This document shows positions 32,901-38,665 of a stretch of 38,665 nucleotides of DNA, piece by piece (positions within the stretch are counted from its first letter, which is position 1; the number at the start of each line of letters is the position of its first letter). Source of the stretch: JBOFSQ01 sp051651625 (GTDB lineage: Bacteria > Planctomycetota > Planctomycetia > Pirellulales > Thermoguttaceae); contig JBOFSQ010000086.1 of NCBI GenBank assembly GCA_051651625.1, positions 1-38,665 on the forward strand, in the 5' to 3' direction. The notes beneath the pieces are model-generated. The model searched no databases, had not been told where the DNA came from, and was given only the letters and a program-made list of their open reading frames with translations. The translations under genes were made by a program, and so were the position numbers.

Positions 32901-33397
32901 GTTGCGGTGAGACGCTCGGCGAGAAGTTTTTGGATCGCGATATGTTGCGGCTCAGTGTAGGCGTCTTTGATCGCTTCGAGGTAATCGAACGGTGCAATCA
33001 AGAACGTCCCGCGTCGCGGCAACGACTCTCCTTTGGCGATCTCGACGAAGATTTGTCGATTCGCTTCGTCAATGTTCAAGACGTTTCCCGCCCAGACAAC
33101 CGAATTTGTATCTGTTTGATCGGACTCGTTGATTTCGATTGGGCACCACGCCCGCGCACCTTCCCAAGTCCATTCGAGTTCGATTTCGTGATCGATGGTG
33201 AGCGAGTAGATTTCGCGTTTCTTGTCTTCGCTTGCCGCGACGCGTTCGACGTCGATGCACCGCAATTTTTTCAAAGAGTTTGCGTCGCGGTATTCTTGTT
33301 CGATAGCCCGCCGTGCGTCGTCAAACTCCATATCGCTGACAGGCGTGAAGTGGAGCGTGATCGGATATTTGGGGGAGTTTTCGTGTGGCGTTGGCAT
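29957..33397 (-). CDS. Tandem SF1 helicase protein: UPF1/DNA2-like module fused to UvrD-like module
   Basis: An 1146-aa protein with two complete superfamily 1 motors. After a 200-residue N-terminal region of beta type, module 1 (about 200-650) is UPF1/IGHMBP2-like: Walker A G-P-P-G-T-G-K-T (208-215), Walker B V-I-I-D-E-A-G (375-381), V-G-D-S-K-Q-L-S-P (402-410), R-Q-W-R-M-H-P (451-457) and I-N-V-G-I-S-R-A-R (621-629). Module 2 (about 700-1120) is UvrD/Rep-like: G-V-A-G-S-G-K-T (731-738), L-F-I-D-E-A-Q-D (849-856), K-E-S-F-R-T-T-H-E (925-933), S-F-K-G-Y-E-S-E (1073-1080) and L-Y-V-A-M-T-R-A-R (1100-1108). All NTPase motifs look intact. No nuclease motif seen. ATG 33397 has AAGG 8 bases upstream; the frame runs on to 33649 through repeat DNA, so that start is rejected. 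Function unknown: nucleic-acid remodelling, possibly repair or defence. Confidence 0.88.
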   Translation of the reverse strand: MPTPHENSPKYPITLHFTPVSDMEFDDARRAIEQEYRDANSLKKLRCIDVERVAASEDKKREIYSLTIDHEIELEWTWEGARAWCPIEINESDQTDTNSVVWAGNVLNIDEANRQIFVEIAKGESLPRRGTFLIAPFDYLEAIKDAYTEPQHIAIQKLLAERLTATLTGADKTLVADKPPTLTSEKLYDNEASPTMNWWNQAWSIIWGPPGTGKTHTIGQVVAETLKQSPDERILVVSTTNLATDAVAIKVGEAALQRDLPHLNEERILRLGKGVQVSAFKAAGLVSMLNDDTEVLDALERFTDELNRCEDETQKAQIAQKLDEIRRLLDDPVKHHFLHAKTAVVICTAFKATRLVIDGDISTMITQENAPFTTVIIDEAGLLSRMNAAMLSLLAAKRVVLVGDSKQLSPISRISRIIEPALSRWIASSGLVHLDEIPVAERPENVHFLKRQWRMHPHIAGTVSHFMYGGQLVDANAVTERETERPFALYIRTKDLLTSEIENDAEEHPRAVWYVLDEDLKTSDIRHDRGAGNRSYVRDGTIRVLDRLFESGTLAKENGLFVTPFVAQAKKVREYFAQNEYKLWKSSTVHCQQGQEADVVIFDTVNAGSTAWTHHEWMRLINVGISRARRLLILLASRAEMAEPYLHPLCRTLTAVTLTPNQNNWEWQRVATLDDDDIEDAETSATNFQKKPPNSLGRQIDERQLLVPVFSQTQQELCSRKIDGKPRLVRGVAGSGKTVILAEWLVNLLIARRENGGVVSGPFWVVFANKTLARLIKRHVDSAWQRRTGEASPPEGSVVYHHILNLLNQLEQEYGIADTVNDVFDYDGKAATILDSLANGDIVPRCRALFIDEAQDMGPNTLRLLFKLVAPWTGLVADDGEVAPRTAEEKPVYIFYDNAQNVYGRSNPTWSHLGIDVKGRSTVMKESFRTTHEIAEFALNVLYRLKPSVMNDDDHKELVSRELVAATSRNGRVWWSVRFNQNAGPRPRVTQYRSRQEEFTALASELTRLIESEHVSPRDIRIICNKQHHIMPFIDEHVRPRLKRETSRRVDCIYSTDFGAIGDNTILVTSPHSFKGYESEIVFVPAADLFDIGEVLAAQLYVAMTRARSILKMSFTSQTKLRNESGTDLCCVLRESYADSLAASGE

Positions 33398-33446
33398 CAC
33401 GCACCTTTTGTTCGGAAACATGAATTGGGAGCGATTTGGTGGTTCC

Positions 33447-33546
33447 GGTTCGGCATATAGCCGAACCCACCTAGTTTCGGTTCGGCATAGCCGAACCCTC
33501 CAGTTATCATACGCCGCAGGCGTGGAGGGTTCGGCTATGCCGAACC
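33447..33546. repeat. Long-stem hairpin element, copy 2 (GGTTCGGCATAG family)
   Basis: A short palindrome GGTTCGGC-ATATA-GCCGAACC (33447-33467) is followed by the main element: 24-bp perfect arms 33479-33502 and 33523-33546 around a 20-base loop with CATACGCCGCAGGCG. Same loop core as 22600-22619. It sits 50 bp upstream of the helicase start codon and just after the end of the upstream gene. Confidence 0.9.
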
Positions 33547-33561
33547 GCTGTGCTCGCCGTG

Positions 33562-35178
33562 TTACTTCACAACTCGATGTCTGTAGTAAGTTTCGAGCAT
33601 CAAGATCGAGAAAACGGTGGCGTAGAGTCTTCCACCGGAGTCGCCCCACTCGTCGCCGCGCGACGACCAGCTTCCCGTTTCGATGCCGCTCCGTTCTTGC
33701 GAGGCGACCAAACTCTCGCGCATCGCACCGTTCCAGATCGCCCAGTGTTCACGGCTCCCGAAATGGATCGCTTGCGTTGCGTAGTACCAGCCGTAGATGT
33801 CGCGCGAGTCGGTGCCGGCGTGAATCAAGTTCGCAGGTCCGGTGAGAAAGTCGAACACGTTCTCCATCGCCGCTGCGCGTTCTGGAGTTTGTGGCTCGAT
33901 CAAGAGACGACACAGCGTTCCTTCTGCTGTCATTGCGAATTGGTTTGTACGCTCGGAAGGAGTGTAACGATAGTAACCGTTTTCTTCCACCGAGTCGAGA
34001 AACTTTGAGACGCGCGCAAACGTCTCTGTTGGGACGTACACACCGCACGCTTCCCCGCTCTTGAGTGCCATCACCGCCCAACCGGTGACCGACAGATCGC
34101 TGTCTAGCGTGACGGTGTCGTTCGCGTACTTCCAGCCGTACCGCCAACCGCCCGCGACGCTCTGATGCTTGATGAGATAATCAATCGCCTTCGTTGCGAC
34201 TTCGCGGAGGTGCGCGTCGTTCGTCATTGTCGCGAGTTCGCTGATGGCGATAGTTGCCAAGGCGTGTGTGTAGAAACGGTGTGAGACGGGAGAACGTTCT
34301 TCGTCAAAGATGAGGCCGTCTTCGCGCTGCTGTTTGACGAGCCACTCGCTACCGCGTTTGACGCAAGGAGCGAACGGTCGTAAGAGCGGGTGTTCGGCGT
34401 TCGGTGTGACTCCAAAACCTTGGAACGCTAGGAGTGCCATCGCCGTCGCCGCGACACAGTTTTCGCCACCATCGACGCGCACGCCGCCGCTGTATGGGCC
34501 GCAGAGGCTCCAGTAGCCGCGCGGCAACTGATTTTTCTTGAGCCATTCTAGCCCTCGCTGAACGGCTGCCTCGGTGAGACCGGTTCCGCCTTCGGTTTCG
34601 AGTGCGGCGTCGCGGCCACCGATGTCGCGTCCGTCGAGCATAATCGGAATCGCCTGTGTTGTCACCTGCGGCGTCGGTGCTTCGGTTGGTTCGTCGGGTT
34701 GCGTTTCGACAGTCGGCGTGACTTGCGGGTCGTCAACTGCGACTTGCGGAAGCGTCGTTGTGTCGGCGGTGTTTGGCGCGAGTGCGACATCATTTGACGG
34801 ATCGAGAACGTTCAAGAGCGACGGCCCAAACTCGATAACGAGCGGCGTATCTTGTTGTGAACGTGTGAAGATGATCGCCAAAAGTATGAGAGCGAGAACG
34901 TTCCAGCGAATCCCCGCCATCCACGGTGTGACGGTCTCACGCCATCGCTTGAGAAAGAGTGCGTGCTGTTCGCGCGAATCGTTTGGAGTTTCGACGCGGG
35001 TGATTGTCGATGCGATTGGTCGTTCGCGGCGATTGAGCCAGCGAAGGAGTCGCGCGATGACGGCGTCGGAGAAGACTGACCGCCGCAGTTGCGTGGGCGG
35101 TTGAGTCTTGTCAATCGGCGGGACGACAAACGGCGATTCGTGTGCCGGCGGATTATGTTGCGGTAAACGTTGAGACAT
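33562..35178 (-). CDS. Membrane-anchored prenyltransferase/squalene-oxidase-repeat protein
   Basis: A 538-aa protein. An N-terminal cytoplasmic segment of about 80 residues leads to one hydrophobic helix (W-N-V-L-A-L-I-L-L-A-I-I-F), a Pro/Thr-rich linker (T-P-T-V-E-T-Q-P...), then from about residue 205 an alpha/alpha barrel of prenyltransferase/squalene-oxidase repeats: G-L-E-W-L-K-K-N-Q-L-P-R-G-Y-W, G-S-E-W-L-V-K-Q-Q-R-E-D-G, A-I-D-Y-L-I-K-H-Q-S-V-A-G-G-W and a last G-S-W copy. The D-x-D-D-T-A motif of true terpene cyclases is absent, so cyclase activity is doubtful; planctomycetes have many such proteins of unknown role. ATG 35178 is preferred over an in-frame TTG at 35187. The RluA-type gene ends 42 bp upstream on the same strand, so cotranscription is possible. 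Confidence 0.87.
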   Translation of the reverse strand: MSQRLPQHNPPAHESPFVVPPIDKTQPPTQLRRSVFSDAVIARLLRWLNRRERPIASTITRVETPNDSREQHALFLKRWRETVTPWMAGIRWNVLALILLAIIFTRSQQDTPLVIEFGPSLLNVLDPSNDVALAPNTADTTTLPQVAVDDPQVTPTVETQPDEPTEAPTPQVTTQAIPIMLDGRDIGGRDAALETEGGTGLTEAAVQRGLEWLKKNQLPRGYWSLCGPYSGGVRVDGGENCVAATAMALLAFQGFGVTPNAEHPLLRPFAPCVKRGSEWLVKQQREDGLIFDEERSPVSHRFYTHALATIAISELATMTNDAHLREVATKAIDYLIKHQSVAGGWRYGWKYANDTVTLDSDLSVTGWAVMALKSGEACGVYVPTETFARVSKFLDSVEENGYYRYTPSERTNQFAMTAEGTLCRLLIEPQTPERAAAMENVFDFLTGPANLIHAGTDSRDIYGWYYATQAIHFGSREHWAIWNGAMRESLVASQERSGIETGSWSSRGDEWGDSGGRLYATVFSILMLETYYRHRVVK

Positions 35179-35220
35179 TGCCCGCAATTATACAGAACAC
35201 GTTGCGATTTGTTAGCCCCT

Positions 35221-35922
35221 TCACTCCGTCGCTGCGCCCCAGCGTCGCCAGAATGTTGGGATTGGGGCGTCGAACGTCATACGCTCGTCGCTGACGGGGT
35301 GCGCAATCGAGAGCCGCGCGGCGTGGAGCGTGATCGCGTTCGACCACGGCTTCGGTAAGATTACCGTCGAACCGTATTTGCGGTCACCAAGAATCGGAAA
35401 TCCGCGGCTCGAAAGCTGAACGCGAATCTGATGTTTGCGCCCCGTATGCAGCGCGATCTTCACGAACGAAACGCTTCCATCGCGTCGAATCTGTTCGTAC
35501 TCAAGAAGTGCTTCCTGCGCACCTTCACACGCCCCATCGACAACTCGCACCGAACGATGTCGTTCATCGTGAACCAGCCAGTCGCGGCACTCGCCACGCG
35601 GCGGCTCGATGCGTCCACCAACAAGCGCAACATATTCTTTCTCAACGCACCGCTCACGAAACTGCGCATTGATTCGCTCCGCCGCTTTCGACGTTCGCGC
35701 GAAAACAACCACGCCCGACACCGGCACATCGAGACGACTCACTACTCCAAGATAGACGTTCCCCGGCTTACGATACTTCTGTTTGATGGTGTCGCGGGCG
35801 AGCGTGAGGAGAGTCGTTTCGCCTTCGGGGAGTCCCATCGTTGCGATCCCCGGCGGCTTGACGACGACGAAAAGATGGTTATCTTCGTAGAGAATCGGGA
35901 TTTTTTGCGGAGGAACAGGCAT
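35221..35922 (-). CDS. RluA-family RNA pseudouridine synthase
   Basis: A 233-aa enzyme that converts uridine to pseudouridine in rRNA or tRNA. Motif I is N-H-L-F-V-V-V-K-P-P-G; the catalytic Asp65 lies in V-S-R-L-D; L-H-T-G-R-K-H-Q-I-R-V-Q-L and G-D-R-K-Y-G complete the RluA signature. There is no N-terminal S4 domain, so it belongs to the shorter RluA/RluC-like group; the target uridine cannot be told. The ATG at 35922 is head to head with maf, with only 3 bp between the two start codons, so its promoter must lie inside maf. A TTG at 35931 would overlap maf. Confidence 0.93.
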   Translation of the reverse strand: MPVPPQKIPILYEDNHLFVVVKPPGIATMGLPEGETTLLTLARDTIKQKYRKPGNVYLGVVSRLDVPVSGVVVFARTSKAAERINAQFRERCVEKEYVALVGGRIEPPRGECRDWLVHDERHRSVRVVDGACEGAQEALLEYEQIRRDGSVSFVKIALHTGRKHQIRVQLSSRGFPILGDRKYGSTVILPKPWSNAITLHAARLSIAHPVSDERMTFDAPIPTFWRRWGAATE

Positions 35923-35925
35923 CGT

Positions 35926-36537
35926 ATGCAAACTATTATTCTTGCCAGTACATCGCCGCGTCGCGCGGCACTACTCCGCGAAGCGGGTTACAATGTTCGC
36001 GTCGTCCCGCCACGCGCCGACGCCGAAGACGAACGTCGCCCCAACGAGTCGCCAACCAAAATGGTCACACGACTCGCCGAGCAAAAAGCACGCAGCATCA
36101 CTCTGCCCGTCGCCGACAACACTGCACACAACACAATCGTCGTCGGTTGCGACACGGTTGTCGTATTGAGTGACGGCGAAACAATCCTCGGTAAACCGAA
36201 AGACCGCGCAGACGCACAACTCATGCTTCGCAAACTCCAAGGGACAACACAAAACGTCGTGAGTGGACTGGCACTGCGTTTTCCGCGTGATGACTCGGTT
36301 CGCGCTTCAACTGCGGTGACGCAACTCGGAATGATGCAACTCACAAACTCCGAAATCGACGACTACCTCAATACCGGACTCTGGGAAGGAAAGGCTGGCG
36401 GATTCGGCTACCAAGACCGACACGGTTGGTTAACCGTCGTCGCGGGGAGCGAGTCAAACATCGTCGGAATGCCTCTGGAACTTCTCGACGAGATGTTGCG
36501 GCACGTTAGCGTCACGGATACTTGTATTCGGGGTTAG
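35926..36537 (+). CDS. maf: Maf-family nucleoside triphosphate pyrophosphatase
   Basis: A 203-aa house-cleaning pyrophosphatase of the Maf/YhdE family, which hydrolyses non-canonical or modified nucleoside triphosphates to monophosphates. Motifs: I-L-A-S-T-S-P-R-R-A-A-L-L at 5-17, the E-x-P-T-x-M-V-T-R-L-A-E-x-K-A block, V-G-C-D-T-V-V, L-G-K-P-K-D, and E-G-K-A-G-G-F-G-Y-Q near the C-terminus. The ATG at 35926 starts a natural first strand; GGAGG lies 12 bases upstream, inside the divergent pseudouridine synthase gene. The longer frame to 35431 is antisense to that gene and rejected. The 3' end overlaps the convergent DUF1571 gene by 26 bp. Confidence 0.95.
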   Translation: MQTIILASTSPRRAALLREAGYNVRVVPPRADAEDERRPNESPTKMVTRLAEQKARSITLPVADNTAHNTIVVGCDTVVVLSDGETILGKPKDRADAQLMLRKLQGTTQNVVSGLALRFPRDDSVRASTAVTQLGMMQLTNSEIDDYLNTGLWEGKAGGFGYQDRHGWLTVVAGSESNIVGMPLELLDEMLRHVSVTDTCIRG

Positions 36538-37336
36538 TTGAGTCGAAGTCTTTGTCGGTGAGGCCGACGTTCATTTGAAGTTTCGAGTAGGTGTAGGCTT
36601 CGAGCAGGATCGGTTCTTCGCCTTCCTTTTTCGGCCACTCATACGATTCGTAACGGATCGGGAGGTTGAGTTCGGTATCGACGAAGATGCGTGCGATGTT
36701 GAACCGGAACTCTTTGCGTGGCGTCGGGTGCGTCACTTGAATAAGCGTGCATGCACGATTATCGACGGTGACGTTGTTGAAGTATTTCACGTCGCATTCG
36801 CCGAGCTTTGAGTCTGCGCGCCCGACGAGGAGAAGTTCATCGACCAAGTTGAGAAGTCCGATTTTTGTGATAGGATAACGCTGCCCGCGCATCGCAATGA
36901 ACCCTTCGGGATCGAGTTTTTGCGTACCTAGTGCGCGTTCCATCCCGACGCCGTGCGCGATAACTTTGTTGTCGTCTTTCCCTTCGACGTAGATCGCTTG
37001 GCGTCCAGAGATCGCCTTCGGATAACGAAACTTGAGGTAGACGCTGAACGGCTGGTGACGAACTTTGAGCTCCATAATGTTTGGCTCTTGAATTTCGCCG
37101 CCGACCTGTTCCTGTTTTGTCACAAGCGCGGTATAGTCTTTGAGTGCGGCGACTTCGGGGCGTCCGCGTTCGGCCCAGCGAATTACTGGGATGAGCGGGT
37201 GCTCGGCGGTTGCCGCAGTGGTCGTCGCCGCAGGCGGGTTCATCGCAACCGTTTGCGGTGTTACCGGCTGCTGTCCCCAAGCGATTGCGGGGCACGTCAA
37301 TAGTACAACTGCGATCAGAGCAAGATTTCGTTTCAT
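36512..37336 (-). CDS. DUF1571 domain secreted protein
   Basis: A 274-aa exported protein. A signal peptide of about 21 residues ends with A-W-G-Q; an Ala/Thr-rich linker follows, then the DUF1571 domain from about residue 50: Y-T-A-L-V-T-K-Q-E, L-K-V-R-H-Q-P-F-S-V-Y-L-K-F, G-R-Q-A-I-Y-V-E-G and the C-terminal L-P-I-R-Y-E-S-Y-E-W-P. The domain resembles the lipoprotein-localisation (LolA-like) half-barrel fold, which suggests binding of a lipid or hydrophobic ligand; no function is known. A Shine-Dalgarno-like AAAGG lies 9 bases upstream. Last codons overlap maf in the opposite orientation. Confidence 0.9.
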   Translation of the reverse strand: MKRNLALIAVVLLTCPAIAWGQQPVTPQTVAMNPPAATTTAATAEHPLIPVIRWAERGRPEVAALKDYTALVTKQEQVGGEIQEPNIMELKVRHQPFSVYLKFRYPKAISGRQAIYVEGKDDNKVIAHGVGMERALGTQKLDPEGFIAMRGQRYPITKIGLLNLVDELLLVGRADSKLGECDVKYFNNVTVDNRACTLIQVTHPTPRKEFRFNIARIFVDTELNLPIRYESYEWPKKEGEEPILLEAYTYSKLQMNVGLTDKDFDSTNPEYKYP

Positions 37337-37450
37337 CCTTCACAACCTTTCATTTCGTCTGAATAACCCGTTTTCGTTTCTCGCCCATGGTGACGAGAAC
37401 GAAGTATGTGGTGTGCGCTGTAACCGTTCACGAATCGTGGTACATTCCTA

Positions 37451-37671
37451 GTCCCGTTAGGGACGGCCTAATTGTAGCCGAGGGCAAGACGTACTCGTCG
37501 CCGCCCTCGGTTGTTGGCCCTGATAAAGTCGGAAGCTCCGTAGGAGCGGCCCAAATTGGTTGGTTCAAATTAGGTCGCCCCGATGGGGCTACGGATTTTG
37601 TGGTGGTCGTCAACCCAAGGCTGCGGCGCATACGCCTTGCCTTGGGCTACAATTAGGTCGCCGCTACGCGG
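37451..37671. repeat. Cluster of short hairpin repeats before the MBL gene
   Basis: The 418-bp gap between divergent genes has no convincing ORF. It holds GTCCCGTTAGGGAC (37451-37464), GCTCCGTAGGAGC (37535-37547), GCCCCGATGGGGC (37577-37589), CCCAAGGC...GCCTTGGG and CCGCTACGCGG (37661-37671). The phrase CCTAATTGTAGCC near 37470 is mirrored by GGGCTACAATTAGG near 37645, so the whole region can fold back on itself. Confidence 0.72.
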
Positions 37672-37754
37672 CTAGGAAATCCGCCGCCATCCGAAGCGGC
37701 ACTACATGTGAATTGTAGTTAATCGGGAAAACTTTGTATAGGGCAAAAACCAAA

Positions 37755-38402
37755 ATGAGTGACTCACCAATTCTTATCGAACGATTCGTCTCGCCGCTGT
37801 TTGACGAGAACACCTATCTTCTCCATCTTGACGGTGAGACGGAGTGTGTTGTGATTGACCCCGGTCTGGACTGCCGGAAGCTGCTCAAGAAGGTTGAGCG
37901 TTCGGGGTGGGAGTTGACGTCGATTCTGTTCACGCACGGTCACGGCGACCACATCGCCGGTGCGGCAGAACTGTTGACAGTTTTCCCGAAGTGTAAACTT
38001 CTCATCGGACGCGGCGACGCAGCGATGTTAACTTCGGCAACGAAGAATCTTTCGGCGTCGTTTGACATGCCGATGACGTTACCGAAAGCCAACACTCTTC
38101 TCGATGGCGGCGAAACGCTGAAACTTGCTGGGCTGGAACTTGTCGTGCATCACATTCCGGGCCACACAACTGGTCACGTTGTTTACCGTCTCACACAAAC
38201 GGAGCCGGAGCAAGTGTTTGTTGGCGACACGGTTTTTCGCGGTAGCATCGGGCGAAGTGACTTTCCGGGCGGCGACCACGACCAACTCGTCGCGGCGATT
38301 CGTCGTGAGATTTTGTCGCTTGATGACGACACCATTTTGCTCTGCGGTCACGGCGACGCAACAACCGTCGGGCGCGAACGCAACAGAAATCCGTATTTGT
38401 GA
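37755..38402 (+). CDS. MBL-fold hydrolase, glyoxalase II-like
   Basis: A 215-aa metallo-beta-lactamase-fold hydrolase. The dinuclear metal site is complete: T-H-G-H-G-D-H (61-66), His137 in P-G-H-T-T-G-H, Asp158 in V-G-D-T-V-F and His199 in C-G-H-G-D. The F-R-G-S-I-G-R-S-D-F-P-G-G block is typical of the glyoxalase II-like/YcbL group, which cleaves hydroxyacyl-thioesters such as S-lactoylglutathione; the real substrate here is unknown. ATG 37755 is preferred over TTG 37734. A possible promoter TTGTAG, 18-base spacer, TATAGG (37713-37742) would leave a very short leader without a clear ribosome-binding site. Confidence 0.92.
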   Translation: MSDSPILIERFVSPLFDENTYLLHLDGETECVVIDPGLDCRKLLKKVERSGWELTSILFTHGHGDHIAGAAELLTVFPKCKLLIGRGDAAMLTSATKNLSASFDMPMTLPKANTLLDGGETLKLAGLELVVHHIPGHTTGHVVYRLTQTEPEQVFVGDTVFRGSIGRSDFPGGDHDQLVAAIRREILSLDDDTILLCGHGDATTVGRERNRNPYL

Positions 38403-38456
38403 GACAAGGGTGTAGTAAACTTTGCTTGCACGCGAACATTGTTTCGCTGCGTTTTC

Positions 38457-38665
38457 GCCCCAACGGGGCGTAAGAACTTAGCCGTGGGTGAGCGGTATTC
38501 CGCGAACCCACGGTACGCGAACACAGCAACATCTCAAGCCCCAACGGGGCGCAAGAATCGCAACGCTCACCAATGTTCTTACGCCCCGTTGGGGCTACGA
38601 ATTCCGGTGGGCCACGCACCGTGGGTTCGCTTCGCTCACCCACGGCTAAGCTCTTGCTGCCCCGT
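38457..38665. repeat. Long palindromic intergenic repeat, copy C (variant stem, cut by window edge)
   Basis: Starts with CGCCCCAACGGGGCG. Its main arms are CTTAGCCGTGGGTGAGCGG (38477 on) and GCTCACCCACGGCTAAG (ending 38650), with inner GCCCCAACGGGGC boxes and TTCTTACGCCCCGTTGGGGC. It shares AGCGGTATTCCGCG and TACGCGA with copies A and B, but the neighbouring stem reads CCGTGGGT/ACCCACGG instead of CCGGCGGT/ACCGCCGG. No gene seen between 38403 and the window end. Confidence 0.82.

Noticed and set aside
32438..33460. Plus-strand open frame of 340 codons
   Set aside because: Fully antisense to the double-helicase gene, no family motifs, and the opposite frame has two sets of perfect helicase motifs.
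33398..33649. N-terminal extension of the helicase up to 33649
   Set aside because: It would translate the long-stem hairpin element and overlap the end of the upstream gene; ATG 33397 has a ribosome-binding site.

Overview
The window comes from a member of the Planctomycetota. The clearest signs are two DUF1559 proteins with the prepilin-type start GFTLVELLVVIAIIG and a C-terminal G-D-G-S/A-V-R-S motif, small transthyretin-like lipoproteins beside them, a DUF1571 protein, a very large protein related to the middle domain of hydrazine synthase alpha with HEAT repeats, Tat-type signals on small metabolic enzymes, and many GCCCC-N3/4-GGGGC intergenic hairpins. I cannot name a genus. No tRNA, rRNA, CRISPR array, transposase or phage gene was recognised.

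Layout. 1-7.5 kb: two DUF1559/lipoprotein modules in mirror image (first on +, second on -) enclose gmd (GDP-mannose 4,6-dehydratase) and a secreted GH99-like protein. 7.6-12.1 kb: a CvpA-like membrane protein, a YdjM-type membrane metal-dependent hydrolase, an exported hydroxypyruvate-isomerase-like protein overlapping a multi-cluster ferredoxin, and rpsR with its own promoter. 12.3-17.9 kb: a Ser/Thr kinase, ruvB, glycogen debranching enzyme GlgX and a thioredoxin-like lipoprotein. 17.9-22.5 kb: an enigmatic terminated transcript or small ORF, then the 1362-aa HZS-alpha/HEAT protein. 22.7-28.2 kb: a response regulator, then a large hybrid histidine kinase (3 PAS, 2 GAF, HisKA, HATPase, REC, HPt) broken by a frameshift in the ATPase domain; a 113-bp repeat lies on each side of the kinase. 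28.4-35.2 kb: a leucine-rich-repeat lipoprotein, an 1146-aa protein with two complete SF1 helicase modules (UPF1-like plus UvrD-like), and a membrane-anchored prenyltransferase/squalene-oxidase-repeat protein. 35.2-38.4 kb: an RluA-type pseudouridine synthase and maf, divergent with only 3 bp between start codons, a DUF1571 protein, and a glyoxalase II-like hydrolase.

Most genes are single transcription units or pairs. The rest of the window is rich in long inverted repeats, at least four families, several of which show paired base changes that keep the stem. The best candidates for something undescribed are the double-helicase fusion, the structured repeat families, the repeat-flanked broken kinase with its response-regulator partner, the G12 tract in the second DUF1559 gene, and the terminated transcript upstream of the thioredoxin-like gene.
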